Positions 13,881-26,364 of a stretch of 64,000 nucleotides of DNA are shown in pieces (position 1 is the first letter of the stretch; every line of letters begins with the position of its first letter). Origin of the DNA: Zonotrichia leucophrys gambelii (taxonomy: Eukaryota > Chordata > Aves > Passeriformes > Passerellidae); contig NC_088170.1 in NCBI RefSeq assembly GCF_028769735.1, forward strand, positions 61,846,085 to 61,910,084, written 5' to 3'. Position numbers and translations under genes: made by a program. The notes under the pieces were generated by a model. It did not search any database, was not told the origin of the DNA, and saw only the letters and a program-made list of their open reading frames with translations.

Positions 13881-14562
13881 CACTTGCATATGTCTTGGTC
13901 CTTTGTCTTTCAGTACAAATGTCTTGTACCTACACCACCTTGTTATGTGCAAAGCCAAAAATATCTCCTGAGGTTAAAGCATAGAGAAAGCATGTGCTCC
14001 CTCTGGGTAAGGCGGGTCAAGGGTCCAGGATGGATAAAGATGGATAAACTAATTTCTACCTAGGGAAACAAATCTCAGAAAGGGTCAGAGAGGCCAAGGG
14101 AAGATGTCATTCCCAGCCTCAGAAAGTCAACACCTGATCTGTTGGGCCCACATTCTTATACCATGGAAAGGTGCAGATGAAGAGTTTAACTGGGCCTTTC
14201 TGAATATCATTTCATCAAACACCTACACATTTTAAAGCTAATAAAGCAAAGGTAGAAAAGACAGTAAAATGCTGGAAGTCCCCACCCAAAACATCCGTGT
14301 CCAGTTTCCCCAGATGCAGAGCCTTGGATGAAATGGGTCCCAGCAATTGTATCAGGCTCAGGACCATCCACCATCACTTTTATCCCTGTTGTCCCCTGTT
14401 GTCACCCACTGAGGCCTCCTCCCAGTGCCCCCAGGGAGAACCTTAACACACCCATGGTGTGTGCAGGCTTTCCCCAAACCCCTTTGTTATCCCTCCCTGC
14501 AATCTGGCAATGCCCTGCTCAGGGGAGCACCTCAGGTGCACTGCCACAGACAGAAGCAAGTA
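13881..14562. other. No gene recognised
   Basis: Sequence between the solo LTR and the tandem duplication. It has a C-rich patch at about 14290-14560 with overlapping short frames in two phases. Nature unknown. Confidence 0.4.
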
Positions 14563-15326
14563 TTGCCAGAAGGATTTAATTTCCTCTTCTCACTGTCTGC
14601 AGAATTTCTTTGCAGATCTACTTACCCAGGTACCTTCGAAGGCAAAGCTCAGTTTGCCTGCAGGCCAACAGCTCAGTCACCAGCTCCTATATCTGCAGCA
14701 ATGGACACATTACACAAAAAATTTGGCTTTCAAGGTCACTGTCCTGCATTAGAGAAGCACTGGTGTGGTGAGAGAGGGAAGGAGGCAAGCCAGCATTACT
14801 GCCACCATGAGAGCTGAACAGTCCATGGATTTTCCATTCCACCATGTGTTTGCTCAGTAATATATGAGCAGTCATTAGAGCTGGAGAGAATTTCCCCATT
14901 GAAATGTCTTGATGAGCAAAAAAAAGGAGATTTAATTAATTAATTAATTAATTGCCAGAAGTATTTAGTTTCCTTTTCTCACTGTTTGCAGAATTTTTAT
15001 GCAGATCTACTTACTCAGGTACCTTTGAAAGCAAAGCACAGTTTGCCTGCAGGCCAACAGCTCAGTCACCAGCTCCTATATCTGCAGCAATGGGCACATT
15101 ACACACAAAAAAAATTTGGCTTTCAAGGTCAGCGTCCTGCATTAGAGAAGCACTGGTGTGGTGAGAGAGGGAAGGAGGCAAGCCAGCATTACTGCCACCA
15201 GGAGAGCTGAACAGTCTGTGGCTTTTCCATTCCACCATGTGTTTGCTCAGTAATAAATGAGCAGTTATTAGAGCTGGAGAGAATTTCCCCATTGAAATGT
15301 CTTGATGAGAAAAAAAAGGACATTAA
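14563..15326. repeat. Tandem duplication of a ~370-bp unit, period 389
   Basis: Copy 1 (about 14563-14930) and copy 2 (about 14952-15326) align from TTGCCAGAAG to the A-run followed by GGA(G/C)AT. They differ by scattered substitutions and small length changes in A-runs. A (TTAA)n run at about 14932-14952 separates them. Both copies carry the same short frames in several phases. None is longer than about 130 codons, the frames differ between copies, and I see no protein family, so I treat this as non-coding. The unit is not recognised as a known repeat. Confidence 0.9.
14930..14953. repeat. (TTAA)n simple repeat
   Basis: About five TTAA units joining the two copies of the 389-bp-period duplication. 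It may be the site where the duplication formed. Confidence 0.85.
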
Positions 15327-15954
15327 ATAGGAATTTTCCATTCAGGTACTTCATGAAAACCTTAGAAAAAGTTCAGATAGGAGTCAAGTATAGGCATTGA
15401 CACCAGAAACACAGTAAGGCACTTTGTGATGTTAATTAAATTGCAATATTATGACAAATGGTACATAAAGACCTGGCTTAAACTTGTGTTGGCTAGAAGG
15501 GCTTTTAAATAGAAATAAGGAATCTGAAAATAAAGTGCTGCCTGAATTCTTAATGCATGCTTTTGAGTTAAATATATAGGTTTTTCTCTTTCTTTCATTG
15601 AACCTTCTCTAGGGTTATAAATAATTACTGTATTTTTGCATGCACTTATCATCTTTTCCTTACCAATTAACATCATTTTTTATGTCTTTTAAATGTCAGA
15701 CTCAGAAATTATAATAGCACACCACCATAGCCAGTTTGGTATCTCTACATCTCTTCAATCTAACACTGAAGACAAATTTCCATATCTTCTGTGCTATAAC
15801 TGTACTTATGAGGTGACAGCAGGGTACACCCATAATGCTGTTTCCAACACTGTGCTGAGTCTGTTTCAGTTCTAGCTGTCCTTGCACAGTTTGTGTCTCA
15901 CAGGCTTTAACCAGATTCCACTGAAGGTGGAAATTTTGTAGATCAGAGAACATA

Positions 15955-16312
15955 AAATCATAGAATACCCTGAGTTGTAAGGGAATATCAAGGATCATTG
16001 ATTCTGACTCCCAGTCCTGCACAGAAAAACCCAAAGGATCACACCATGTGTCTTTCTGAACTCTTTCAGGCTTGGTGCTGTGACAGTTGTAGAGCTGTCC
16101 CTCATTGTAGAGTCTGTTTCAGTGCCCAGCCACTCTCTGGGTTAGAAATCTTTTCATAACACCTAACCTAAGCCTCTCCTAACACCACTCCAGACCATTC
16201 CTATCACTGGTCAGCAGGGACAAAGGATCAGTGCATCAGTGCCTGCTCCTCCCCTTCCCCTCAGGGGGAGAGGCAGAGGGCCATGAGGTCCCGCCTCAGT
16301 TCCTCAGTCACC
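15955..16312 (-). mobile_element. CR1 LINE 3' fragment, minus strand
   Basis: Read from its plus-strand left end it has 'aaatcatagaata', 'cttggtgctgtgaca', 'gagtctgtttcagtgccca', 'ccactctctgggttagaaatc' and 'atcagtgcctgctcctcc', all standard blocks of CR1 in reverse. It is diverged and has no open reverse transcriptase frame. Confidence 0.88.
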
Positions 16313-18238
16313 TCCAGTGCAGACCTCTCAATAATGACACAAACTGTTTTTCCTCTGTAAGAGCCAAACAGAGGCCTCTTCTGAGCCCTACACATCTTAG
16401 TTAATGATGCCTAAAGCTGGGAAGGTGTCTGATACCTCCTGGCATCTGTCATTTTATGTGAAACCTTGAAAGACCTGTCTGCTCAGGACTTTGCTGATGT
16501 GCACATTCCTTCACAAACAAGTGTGTGTGCTGAAACAAAAGTAAATCTAAGATTATCCTGTGCTTCAATAAATGTTTTCCTGCAAGCTTTTTCATTTTGT
16601 TTCTCCGAACTTCACTTTGATGCCAAACAATAATATCTTCTAACTGAGAACTAAAGACCAAGCTGCACAAGCACACTGTGCACAAAGGTAATTTTCTTTG
16701 CTTCCCAGTGATAAAGCATATGAAAGAAATTATGACTTTTCCCTATTATTCATGGGGCTGATCCAAAGCCCATTAAAATCAATGGGGAACTTTCACATTA
16801 GTAAGTGTTTCAAAACAGATTTGAGGAGATTTGAGATGCAAGGCCAGTATTTTCAAAGGTGTCAGAAAAGAAATTTAGGACATGGGCTGGCAATAAAAAA
16901 TAATTAAAGGATTACTTATTTAATGAGTTACCACTCAAGAAGGAACCATAGCAACTGACTGCATGGAGAATCTTAGATTTTCATGAATTCACAAGAAAAT
17001 ATTAATTTAATTATTTTTCAGCCACTATTGACTCAGTGCATTTATCTACAGCACTTCATCTCGGGATTCACCTCGCTGACTCTCACTTCTAAGCAGCTGA
17101 GATTCAAACTGCAAGGTGTCCTGTGCTGCCAAAGGAGGCTTTTTCAGTTTCTCCCATTACAATTTCTCTGCTTTCTTTGAGATGCTACAACATTCATCTT
17201 TAAATGGAAAGAAGAAAGAAATGGGACTTGTCATGGTAAATTGCCTAAAATTTTCTCAAGTTTTCAAACCTGTGATTATTGCACACAATATAGAACTGAT
17301 ACAACTCTTATACCAGTGTTTTAGCAGAGTGGCATTCTGAGCAATAGCATCACCGAACTAAAGCCCTTCTCCTGAAGCTTACCCTGATTGTTGCAGGTTT
17401 AAAACAGTGAGAATTGCAGGAACATAGCACACTGACAGCCCAGCAGCATTTGTTGCTGTGCTTCAGCACAGAATCAGGATGAAGAAAATCACATTCCAAG
17501 TGCTGCTCAAATTGCTTTTATTCTAGAAGAAAAAGCACTGACACAAGAGTAAAGACTGAGTTTTGATGGAACCCCTATCCCTGATAGGATTTGTCAACTT
17601 GGGAGAGGCTACCAAGCTCAAAGTTGCAGCATCACACATTCACTAATTTTCCTATTTATTCCATTATTCCATATATTTGCATATATGTGAAAACAACGTA
17701 GTACCACAAAAATAGCAGTGACTGGAGCAACAGGGGCACTGTTATTCAGAGATGAAATGCACTGGCCAGGCTGTTTTAAAAATTATGCAGCACTTCATCT
17801 TGATAGTGTGGCTTGGCTAAGCCAGAAGCTGAATTATGTGATTAGTATTGTCAGACACTTTTCTTTTCTTTATGTTCAGAATCCAACTGTTCTGCAGATC
17901 TGAAAAACAGAACAAAATGAGAAATATGCTTTTAAAACCAGTCTGACAACTGCAATTAAATCAATCACCCACTCAATTTCAGATATTTGTAACATCAAGC
18001 AATTTAACAAACACCTTTCATCCATAACCGCTCAAGGCATGTTTGCTTTAAAAGCACTTCAGTAGAAAATTTCAGCATTCCGCCCCCACTAAGATCCTTT
18101 TATAAAGAATGCACTTCTAACTATAGAGACTAAAAGAGTTGAATATTCACTAGTATATAATTTTCAACATGGCTCACAGACTCCTGGGGGAACTATGCTG
18201 AGATGAGGGCAAATCTGCTACTTCTTTTAGGAATATAT
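16313..18238. other. No gene recognised
   Basis: Unique-looking AT-rich DNA between two minus-strand CR1 pieces. Only short chance frames. Confidence 0.5.
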
Positions 18239-18290
18239 ATAAGAATAGCAAAGAAATAGCAAAAGAATAGCAAAAAAATAGCAAAAATTA
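18239..18290. repeat. Short 'agaatagcaaa'-type tandem repeat at a CR1 end
   Basis: Four to five imperfect copies of a 10-11-base unit directly next to the 3' end of the CR1 fragment. CR1 3' ends normally carry a short octamer repeat, so this may be a local expansion of the tail. Confidence 0.7.
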
Positions 18291-18440
18291 TAGAATCATC
18301 ATAGAATATAATGAATTGGAAGGGACCCATAAGGAAAATTGAAGTCAAACTGCACAGGACAACCCCAAAATCACGCCATGTGCCTCAGGGTATTGTCCAA
18401 ACACTTCTTGAACTCTGGCAGGCTTGGCGCTGTGACCAAT
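18291..18440 (-). mobile_element. CR1 LINE 3' tail fragment, minus strand
   Basis: 'tagaatcatcatagaata', 'gaattggaagggaccc', 'aatcacgccatgtgcc' and 'ggcaggcttggcgctgtgacc' match the terminal ~150 bases of CR1 in reverse. An A-rich 'aatagcaaa' repeat abuts the element's 3' end at 18239-18290. Confidence 0.85.
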
Positions 18441-19914
18441 TCATGGTATGTTAAACTACAAATAAGTAAGTGTAAGTAGTGACTTCCTTTTCTGTTGTGC
18501 TTTTGTGCATTCCTACTCAGCTATGAAATCAGAACAGGTGCTTGGGTTCCATCCTTGACAAGTTATCTTCCAGAAAATTTGCTGGAAACTTCACTCTCCT
18601 TACTGTTTGCAGTCCTGTTCTGCAGGAGGTCAAGAGGAGCTGAAACCTATATGGATACACCCAGCAGAGCAAACCATTAATGGGATACTTCTTTGAAGTG
18701 TTTTAAATTAAATAGAATAGTTTTCTAATATATTCTCAATTTTTGTGCCAGGAGAAAATACACCTCGGCACATGGTTAAAGATTGCTAGAATTTTTGCTG
18801 ACTTGGCAAATCATGACATCATTTTCCACAGTCTTTGTGCAGTTATGATGAATGTTTATCAGTTTAGTAGGTCTAGAAATTTATTTGGTCTTTCTTTTTT
18901 AAACATCCACATAAATTTTCTGCCCTATGGAGAATACAACTTAATACACAGCACTACAGTTATGAGTAGTACTCAAATCTTGGGGGGGGGATGCATAGGA
19001 AATATGCTTAATCAATGAGATTAAATAATTGCATCCTGGTGAAAGATCTGTTTAACTCCAAAGAGCTTTGTTGGCTGCATTCCTGCCACTGCTGCTTCCT
19101 CTGGCAGACATTGCTTGTGCCTTTGTGGCAGGAGCTGGCCTAAGGACTATGCAAAGGAACACCAGCTGTGCAGCAAATGTGTGCTGGACCATCCCTTTCA
19201 GACCTGAGTGTGGGTTATCCTTTTAAAATATATGATCAATAATTTTGCTTTTTTGGTTTTTTCCCCCAATTTATTTTATTTAAACATTATGTTAGAATAG
19301 GAATATAAAGGGTGATGAATAGATAGCAATGGTTTTATATAAAAAAGGAAACATATAGAATAAAAAACAAAGATCTAGGAAAATCAGTTAGAAAACACTG
19401 GTAAAAATGAATGACAGCAAGAACTCTTACCTGTGTATTATTGGTACTATGCTGTCAGTCAAATGAAAATAAAATTATTATTATTAACTTGGATCATCAA
19501 GTGACAGCTCTGAGATGGCTGATGGTTGCCATAAAATATTCACTGATTTTTGAAATTTTGAAGCAAATTTCTTCTGTCTCTCTGAAAGCATAGGCATGAG
19601 GACTGTTGATCCTTTAGAGGTAGCAGACAGGATCTGAAATCTTAGCCTGGCTCGGCAATTTCTTTTGCTGCCAGAAAAAAAGACGTGGACAGCCAGTTAT
19701 TGTTTAACATATGAGACCTTGAAGAGTTTCCAACTGCACAAGACTTTGATTTAAAACAATATGTAGGGGATAGCAGAGGGTTTTGAAGCTGTCTGGTTGA
19801 GCAGGAACAGTATTGATATTCCAATGCTGCTTTTAGCTGTAATCAATACAGTAAGAAATACCTGTTCCAAATTGTGGAAATGCTAGCAGGTCCTAAGTAT
19901 ATTTATCCAGCAGA

Positions 19915-19950
<36 letters not shown>

Positions 19951-22687
19951 GGACTCAGACAACTTTGGTGAATCTGTTTTCTTTAAAAGGCTCTTTTGAT
20001 TGATCTATTCCCATAACTATGAGAAAAACAGCAAAACAGACCTGAACATGAATCTCTGTACCACAGACAAGGTTTGTTCCAGAGTTTCTGAGACATTCTC
20101 TTCTCTTTGGAGGGTGGTTATGGCATAGGATAAGCAGTCAGAAAGGTATGCTGCAAGACACCTCTGAATGACAGCAAATTTTCTTACACAGTCTCTAAAA
20201 ATAATTTAATAAGAGAGAGGTTGTGCAGTTTTTAGTGAACTCAACAGATATAAGAACCCTGTGTTCATATATTGTCTCTTCCAGCTTGGACTATGAGAAA
20301 AAATTCATGTATCCTGTTTTTTGTTAAGAGCTTGAGGAGTGAGGGAGGAAATTAATGCAACTCTGAAGCCATTTTAAATTATATAAACCTGTTTGTTAAG
20401 GTGGATATCACTCATCAGAAAAAATGACTTGGTTTCCCCTGGGGTACAAAGGACATGTGAATCCTTCTCCTCATTCTGTCTTCCAGGGAATATGGAATAT
20501 AACCCCATAATGTCTTGACAAAACACACTCTTTTCTTTCACTTGCTTTAATCTAAAATGATTTGTAACTGAACATAACAATTTGTTCTTCAAGAAGTTGA
20601 AAATATTTCATTCAACCAAAAAGAAAAAAATAAAGGATGATTGTCTGAAAATACCACAAAAATCAGTTTCATTTACCACTTGCATCTGGACAAAAAAACT
20701 TCAAGATATTATACATACAATTTTAGTCTTAGGCTTGCCCTAACATGGAATGGGAATTTTCTAAAGTCATTAACATTTTTGTGGACAGGAAAGCCATTTC
20801 TACCCAGCTAAAGAGGAATCATGAGAACATAATATAACTATTACATGTGACAACATGATTATGCAGATTGTCTGCAGATGTGAACCAGAAGAGCTCTAAT
20901 GAATTCAGTGGGTTCTACTGATTTACATTAGCTGATGATCTCAATTTGCTGCATTTTGGAGGAATGATAGAAACAATTTGTTCTTATTCTTTTTTCAGAG
21001 ACCCTAGAATACTTTCTGAAACCTCCAGTCCACATCTTCTGATTAAGTTCTGTCTTAGAATATCAGACTACCTATCCCTGCAGTACTATCCAAAAAAACT
21101 GCAGTGTGTTTAAAAAGCAAGAGGTTGTGCCGTTGGTAAAGCAGAAATGCAACACCACAGCAAATTTTTGAGTAGACAGCAGTAGATAAAAATAAGAGCT
21201 AGGTTGAATCAAATCCAGTTGGCTTCACTCGTACAAGTGCTCACAACACTGTAGGTTGCTGTATTCTATCTTTTAGTGATTCACTGATAATGAATTTGCT
21301 GACATTGCAATTCACCAGCAGCCATATTGCATATTGGTTACATGGAGCTCAGGGGTGCTCCAAATGCAGACTGCCATTGTTGCAGCTTTCTTGTCCTGCA
21401 AAAACTTGTCAGGTGGGGCTGATGAAGAAATGGAATTCACAATGAAGAACACTCACCTGAGATAGTTGGTATTGTGGAGTTAGGTTTTCCATTAAAATTC
21501 TTTCTAGTGAACAAACTTGTTTTGAACTGTCTGAAATGTCCTGGCTGTGAGGAGTCTTATATCTAGATAACAGTGCAAAATATGTTTCAAAATATGTTTC
21601 AAGATAGGTACTTAATGTTGTGTGATGCTACGAACTCCAGGACAGGTCTTCAGTTTTTGTGATTGTTCATTGCTTGATATAAATGGAACCATTGCAACTA
21701 AATTTAAATTTTGCTTCAGTGGAAGGAAATTTGTCATCAGTTTTTATCCAAAGTTAGAAGAAATAGAAGGAGATTATAAAATTTTAAGATGAGCCTTGAA
21801 TGTAGTAACAATTCTAAAAATCCTGTTCTGACTTTAATCTGAAATCCTTTTCAGGAAGGACTGATTTGGAAACAGATGCCTTGGGAAGAAATATTTACCA
21901 CATTTTCTTGACCCTTGCACCTTCTCCTGTCATGTAAACTGATGCTTTTAAAATCAATATAATTTTGGATGTATCTGTCTTCATGTTGTGAAGCAGTCTC
22001 TAAAGCAGAAAGTTCTGGAGGCACACACTTGGCAGAGACATTTTCAACTGTATGAATGTTGCCAAACCTTGTCAGTAGACAGTGTATAGGTGGCTTTTCT
22101 GTCTTTTATAACAAAGCAAAAGTACAGTTAGAGGAAAAAAATCTTTTTCACAAGCAGGAAAACCTCTAGAGAATACATCAAGAGAGGAGCTTCATGGAGT
22201 TTCTGTCTTCTCCATAAGAACTCTATACAAGGGTTACATTGGTTTTGTAAGGCTGCCTGGTCTAATTAAGACTGTCTGTGTTAAGTTCACCAGTAAGGAT
22301 CTGTTATTTGTAAAACCCACATGCTTTTATTTTCTGCTCTTATGCAGTTTTTCTATTTCTTTGCTTTTAACTTTGTTTAAGAACAATGAGATCCAAATTC
22401 TACAAGGAAGAAGTATTAAATCTTTATAGAAGCAGATGTTGCCTATATGTTGACTGCGTGAATTATCAAGTACATGGCTCTTAAAGAGACTGGTGTTCTT
22501 GCCTACAAACATTATGTGACTTAATAAAATGGTTTTTATATACTATCAGACGTGTATGTGTGCAGTAGGGCTGTGCTGCATTACAGCTAAAAGGCCTGAA
22601 TAAATCAGAGACCAAACTGGAGCTGTTATTGAGTTCTAGGAGTCAGAACATCTGTATTAAGGACAATGTAGCTACTAAGAGGGTGCT
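18441..22687. other. No gene recognised
   Basis: Contains the (GAT)n microsatellite and an 8-base G run near 18982. Nothing else identified. Confidence 0.5.
19915..19949. repeat. (GAT)n microsatellite
   Basis: About 11.7 uninterrupted GAT units. Not in any supported gene. Confidence 0.95.
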
Positions 22688-22931
22688 GCACTGAAGCCCC
22701 AAACTGCCCATCCGATCAGCATTTTACTACTGCACAAGAACATAATTTTGTTATCAAAATGCTTAGGCAGAGCCACAGACTGAAAATCAACCCTGAGCAG
22801 TCCTATCCCATTCCCATCCCATTAGCTACTCACGCGACCCCTAATACTAGAGCCATATCCCATATCACCGGCGGGTGGTCTCATGTTAGGTACAAGGGGA
22901 TTCGCCCCCATCCACACTCAGGAATTGCTTA

Positions 22932-23039
22932 TGATGCTGTATGGTAGGTTATTCATCAATCCGGAAGCAATCCTGGAATTATTGATAATGCTGTATGATA
23001 GGTTATTCATTAATCCAGAAGCAATCCTGGTGGATCCTT
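22932..23039 (+). repeat. 54-bp tandem duplication inside the LTR
   Basis: Copy 1 begins TGATGCTGTATGGTAGG at 22932 and copy 2 begins TAATGCTGTATGATAGG at 22986. They share GGTTATTCAT and the AGCAATCCTGG block. Duplicated blocks of this kind in the upstream (U3) part of an LTR often carry enhancer elements; that role is inference here. Confidence 0.85.
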
Positions 23040-23363
23040 CTGTTTGAAGTTTGGTAAGCAGGGCAAACAATAAAGAGAGATAGGGATAAGGGAATTGTCG
23101 AGCTAAGCATGATCAGAGCTAATAATGTCAAACTGACCCTAAGAGCCGTGCCAAGCCATGGGAACCAAGCCAAGTACACCGGGAATTGACCATATTAGGA
23201 TAGGAGTTCAAAAGTTTAAAGAGGAAGACTCATCAGAAGACCCTCGCCCATGAGGAAGGCACCGAAGGACCACCATGAATAATCCTCAAAATAGATGTCT
23301 CCGCCCACGCTCCGCCCACACCACGCCTCTTATGAATATGATGTAACCCTGCACCCAAGACTG

Positions 23364-23371
23364 TATAAAAG
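23364..23371 (+). promoter_or_regulatory. TATA box of the LTR promoter
   Basis: TATAAAAG lies 23 bases before the R-region hairpin and 64 bases before AATAAA, the normal spacing of an LTR with U3-R-U5 in plus orientation. Confidence 0.75.
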
Positions 23372-23393
23372 CTTGCTTCTGTCATGAGATAGC

Positions 23394-23416
23394 GAGAAAT
23401 CCCTTTGTGATTTCTC
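23394..23416 (+). promoter_or_regulatory. R-region hairpin of the LTR
   Basis: GAGAAATC and GATTTCTC form a perfect 8-bp stem around a 7-base loop, between the TATA box and AATAAA. A hairpin here would sit near the 5' end of the viral transcript and next to its poly(A) signal. Confidence 0.7.
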
Positions 23417-23427
23417 CGACGCGTCGT

Positions 23428-23433
23428 AATAAA
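23428..23433 (+). terminator. AATAAA poly(A) signal of the LTR
   Basis: Lies downstream of the TATA box and hairpin, in the order expected of an LTR (U3, R with poly(A) signal, U5). Confidence 0.75.
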
Positions 23434-25847
23434 ATACCTCCTGTCTATGCTGACTTACTTGAGTCTCTTAGGCAGTTATTCTCGCCTTTTGGGGCAAAAT
23501 TCAGCATCAGCACTATCATGTGAAACAATGTGGATTTGCTAATGATGATTTACAAATCTTTTGTTAGGACTGTGAGGTCAAATTCCATGCAGTAATTAGT
23601 TGATACTACTGACTTCAGAGAGTTTCTGTCTTGCTGTTACCATCAGGGTGGATTTCTTAATTAGAAAATACATTATTATAGAAAAAAATGGCATCATTTC
23701 TCATGTTTTCTATTACAAAAACATTCTGTAAAGCTATAACTTAATCAGGAAGGAGAACATAATAGAATATATTGAAATGCTGAGTTCACTCATGCTGGAA
23801 TTACTTAATCATGAGAAAGATTTACATAAATCTAAATCCTATAGAGTGCATTTGGAAAACATTTCAGGTTGCTGAAGTTGAGTGTGAAAAAGGAAGGGTA
23901 AACCAATATTTTCTGACAACATAGAGATTCCTCCACCAAAATTGTCATGTACCTAATATTAAAGTCTACAGGAGAATGGTTTCTTGAAGTCTATTTACAA
24001 ACTGCTTCAGATTTTAATCATTCTTTCATGGCACTATTTCAGATTTAAAAGAGATTTATTGCTAGTGTTTGTTGGGTGACTATCAGAGAAGGACAGTTCA
24101 CTGCAGAAAGCAGAGAGATTTATGTAAAAACCTATGGGCAGTTTGAGAAGGGTTTCACCTGCCCAGGAATCAGCTTGAGCATCCAGAAGTTGGGAGCTTA
24201 TGTCTGAGCTAGGTATTATGTGTGTGTTAAATGGTCAATGGAGAGAAAAAAGATAACTTAAAAAAGGGAATTCTTCTGACCTGACATGTTTGAATTATAA
24301 AACACTCACTTCCCTCTACAGACTACAAAGAGACCCTACTGTAACTTAGAATTAATGTGTTCAGCTACAGGAATTCACAGATGAGATGAGTTCCTCTTAT
24401 TTAGACTGCAAGATTAAGTTACTGATTTATGGAGCTTAGGTGTCACAGTTTTTTCCTCTCTTTCCCCCTGCTCTCATTCACACACTCACAAACCCCTCGT
24501 AGTTTTGAGCTAAGACCTGAGGAGAGATCCTGAGATCTTTGTAACTGTTTCCATTGCCTTAGCCTAAGAAAGAACTTTTTTAATCCATATGTCTAACTGT
24601 TTTGCAGTGCTCACAAATGTTTGAGATGCCCAAACCATATGAAATAAAGGGAAAATTGTAAAACTGAAGATGTGCAGGCACTTTAAAAGGGATGATATGT
24701 CTCATGGATCCTGTGAAAGCTGAGAGAAAGATACAGAAAATTCTCATTTTAGAGACTACATCATGCTGATAAAATGTAGAATTAGATTCAATTCTTATAA
24801 ATACATTTGCCATTGCCCTTGAGTGGGACTGGATAAGTAATCTCCATTCTCGTATCACTACAGTAAAGAAATAAAAATATTACTGTTGAATTTTTTCTTT
24901 GCTAAACTGTTTTGGGAATTTTCTAATTCTTACAAGATATTTGAACACAAACTATTATATAAAACTATTAAATAGCACCTAGATATAAATTCAGTTATGG
25001 CTCATAGTTCAGCTGAGAAAAGGATTTCTTCTCTTTATACAATTGAGGCCATTTTTTATGCTTGTACTTGGAATTAAGGCTTTGAAGTACAAGATTGTAT
25101 AGGATTTATTAACATGTTTAATGATGGATATTTGATAGCCTTTTTTTTCTTAGTTAATAGGGCATCTAAAGTGTTTAAATTTAAGAATATTCAAAGCCTC
25201 TGCCTATGGGGAAAGCGTAATTATGTGCAAAGAGGCTTTAAAGAAAGGCTCATAATGCAAAAAAAATATTTTCGTACTACTAAACTTTCCCAAGTAGAGG
25301 AGACCAATATTTGTGTTACCTCATTTCAAAGTTACTACAAGCTTTCCTGAGAAGCTGGGCATATGCCTAATAATTACTGTAAAACTGCAAGGAAATCAGC
25401 CATTGCAGTTTGCTTAGATAAAGCTCCTTTGAACTGCCTCCCAACACTGGGCTCCATTCATGGCACGTTTCATTCCAACAGAGTTTCTGTGTCTGCTACG
25501 GAGGGGCAGTGTGCACAGGTTTTATGAAGCACAGCACATGGAATTCCACATGCTCTTTGTTACAACCAGTGCAGTATTGCATGCACTTCAGCAAAGACCT
25601 TTATCCACAGTGATAAAAAAGAGGTGTGTGTTTTCAACAAGATGATCTTTTCAATCAGGACACTTTCCTTTTGATTTTTTTATCAATATTAATGATGTTT
25701 TAAGATGTTTTCTGAAGTTCATTGTATAGGTATACTTTGCAGCCCAAGAACTTATCTGTTGTTATAATATTCATATTCAAAAATTGGAAAAATTAAGCAG
25801 CCTACTGCTTAAAATACCAAGTGGATTACTCCAGGTGTCTAGCAGGC

Positions 25848-26012
25848 ACCAAAAAAAACCCAAAAAAACTGAACCAAACCAAAATAAATCCAGGCATAAA
25901 ACAAAATCCCCAAAAACCAAACCAAACCAAAATAAATCCAGGCACAAAACAAAACCTCAAAAAACCAAACCAATCAAACCAAAATAAATCAAAAAAGAAA
26001 AAAAAATTACTC
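25848..26012. repeat. A/C-rich minisatellite, about three copies of a 48-52-bp unit
   Basis: The marker AAAATAAATC recurs at 25881, 25929 and 25981, with ACCAAACC and AAAACAAAA spacers between. Frames through it give Lys/Asn/Pro-rich chance peptides and are not genes. Confidence 0.85.
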
Positions 26013-26332
26013 AAAAACTAACTACCTTTTTTATTCCTGGAATATAAAAAGGTTTCATTTTCAAAATTAATGGAAATTGAAAGATAGTCAAGGTTTAGAA
26101 TTATAGCTGGACCAATTGCTTCATCAGGTGGAAAAATTTATATCTTCTCTTTTTCATATGAAACTAGGCCTGAGTTGTAAAATTAAATGAGCTTTTTAAT
26201 ATGAGACAGCATTTATCATGTGCAAATTAAACCATATATACTTTCAACAAGATACATTTTAAAGAGAATATTGCATATCTATTTATGTGCTAGCTCCCAA
26301 AAATAAAGTATATAAAATTTTTGCCTGTTCAC

Positions 26333-26364
26333 TTAAAAAAAAAAAACCAAAACAAAACAAAACA
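26333..26364. repeat. A-rich tract with (AAAAC)n
   Basis: A run of A followed by AACAAAAC units. No adjoining element recognised. Confidence 0.75.

Larger units (their letters stand above)
22692..23509 (+). mobile_element. Endogenous retroviral LTR, CpG-containing, with intact promoter signals
   Basis: Seen: TATAAAAG at 23364-23371, an R-region hairpin at 23394-23416, AATAAA at 23428-23433, and an end at ...CAGCATCA (23509). CpG pairs are frequent from about 22713 to 23483, unlike the neighbourhood, which suggests a recent insertion. The left boundary is uncertain. Model A starts at TGAAGC (22692), giving a near-match inverted end to GCATCA and a 4-bp duplication GCAC at 22688-22691 and 23510-23513. 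Model B starts at TGATGCTG (22932), which perfectly mirrors CAGCATCA, but no target duplication is visible there. I favour A because the CpG-rich sequence begins near 22700. No retroviral gene is recognisable beside it. Confidence 0.75.

Noticed and set aside
14563..15326. Possible CRISPR-like or satellite array
   Set aside because: Only two long copies, no short repeat/spacer pattern, and the context is a eukaryotic genome.
22759..22947. 62-codon frame in the LTR region, considered as a remnant of a retroviral gene
   Set aside because: No recognisable retroviral motif. It probably lies within the LTR itself (model A) and ends at the 54-bp duplication.
25784..26021. Lys/Asn/Pro repeat peptides
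   Set aside because: Translations of the A/C minisatellite, not genes.
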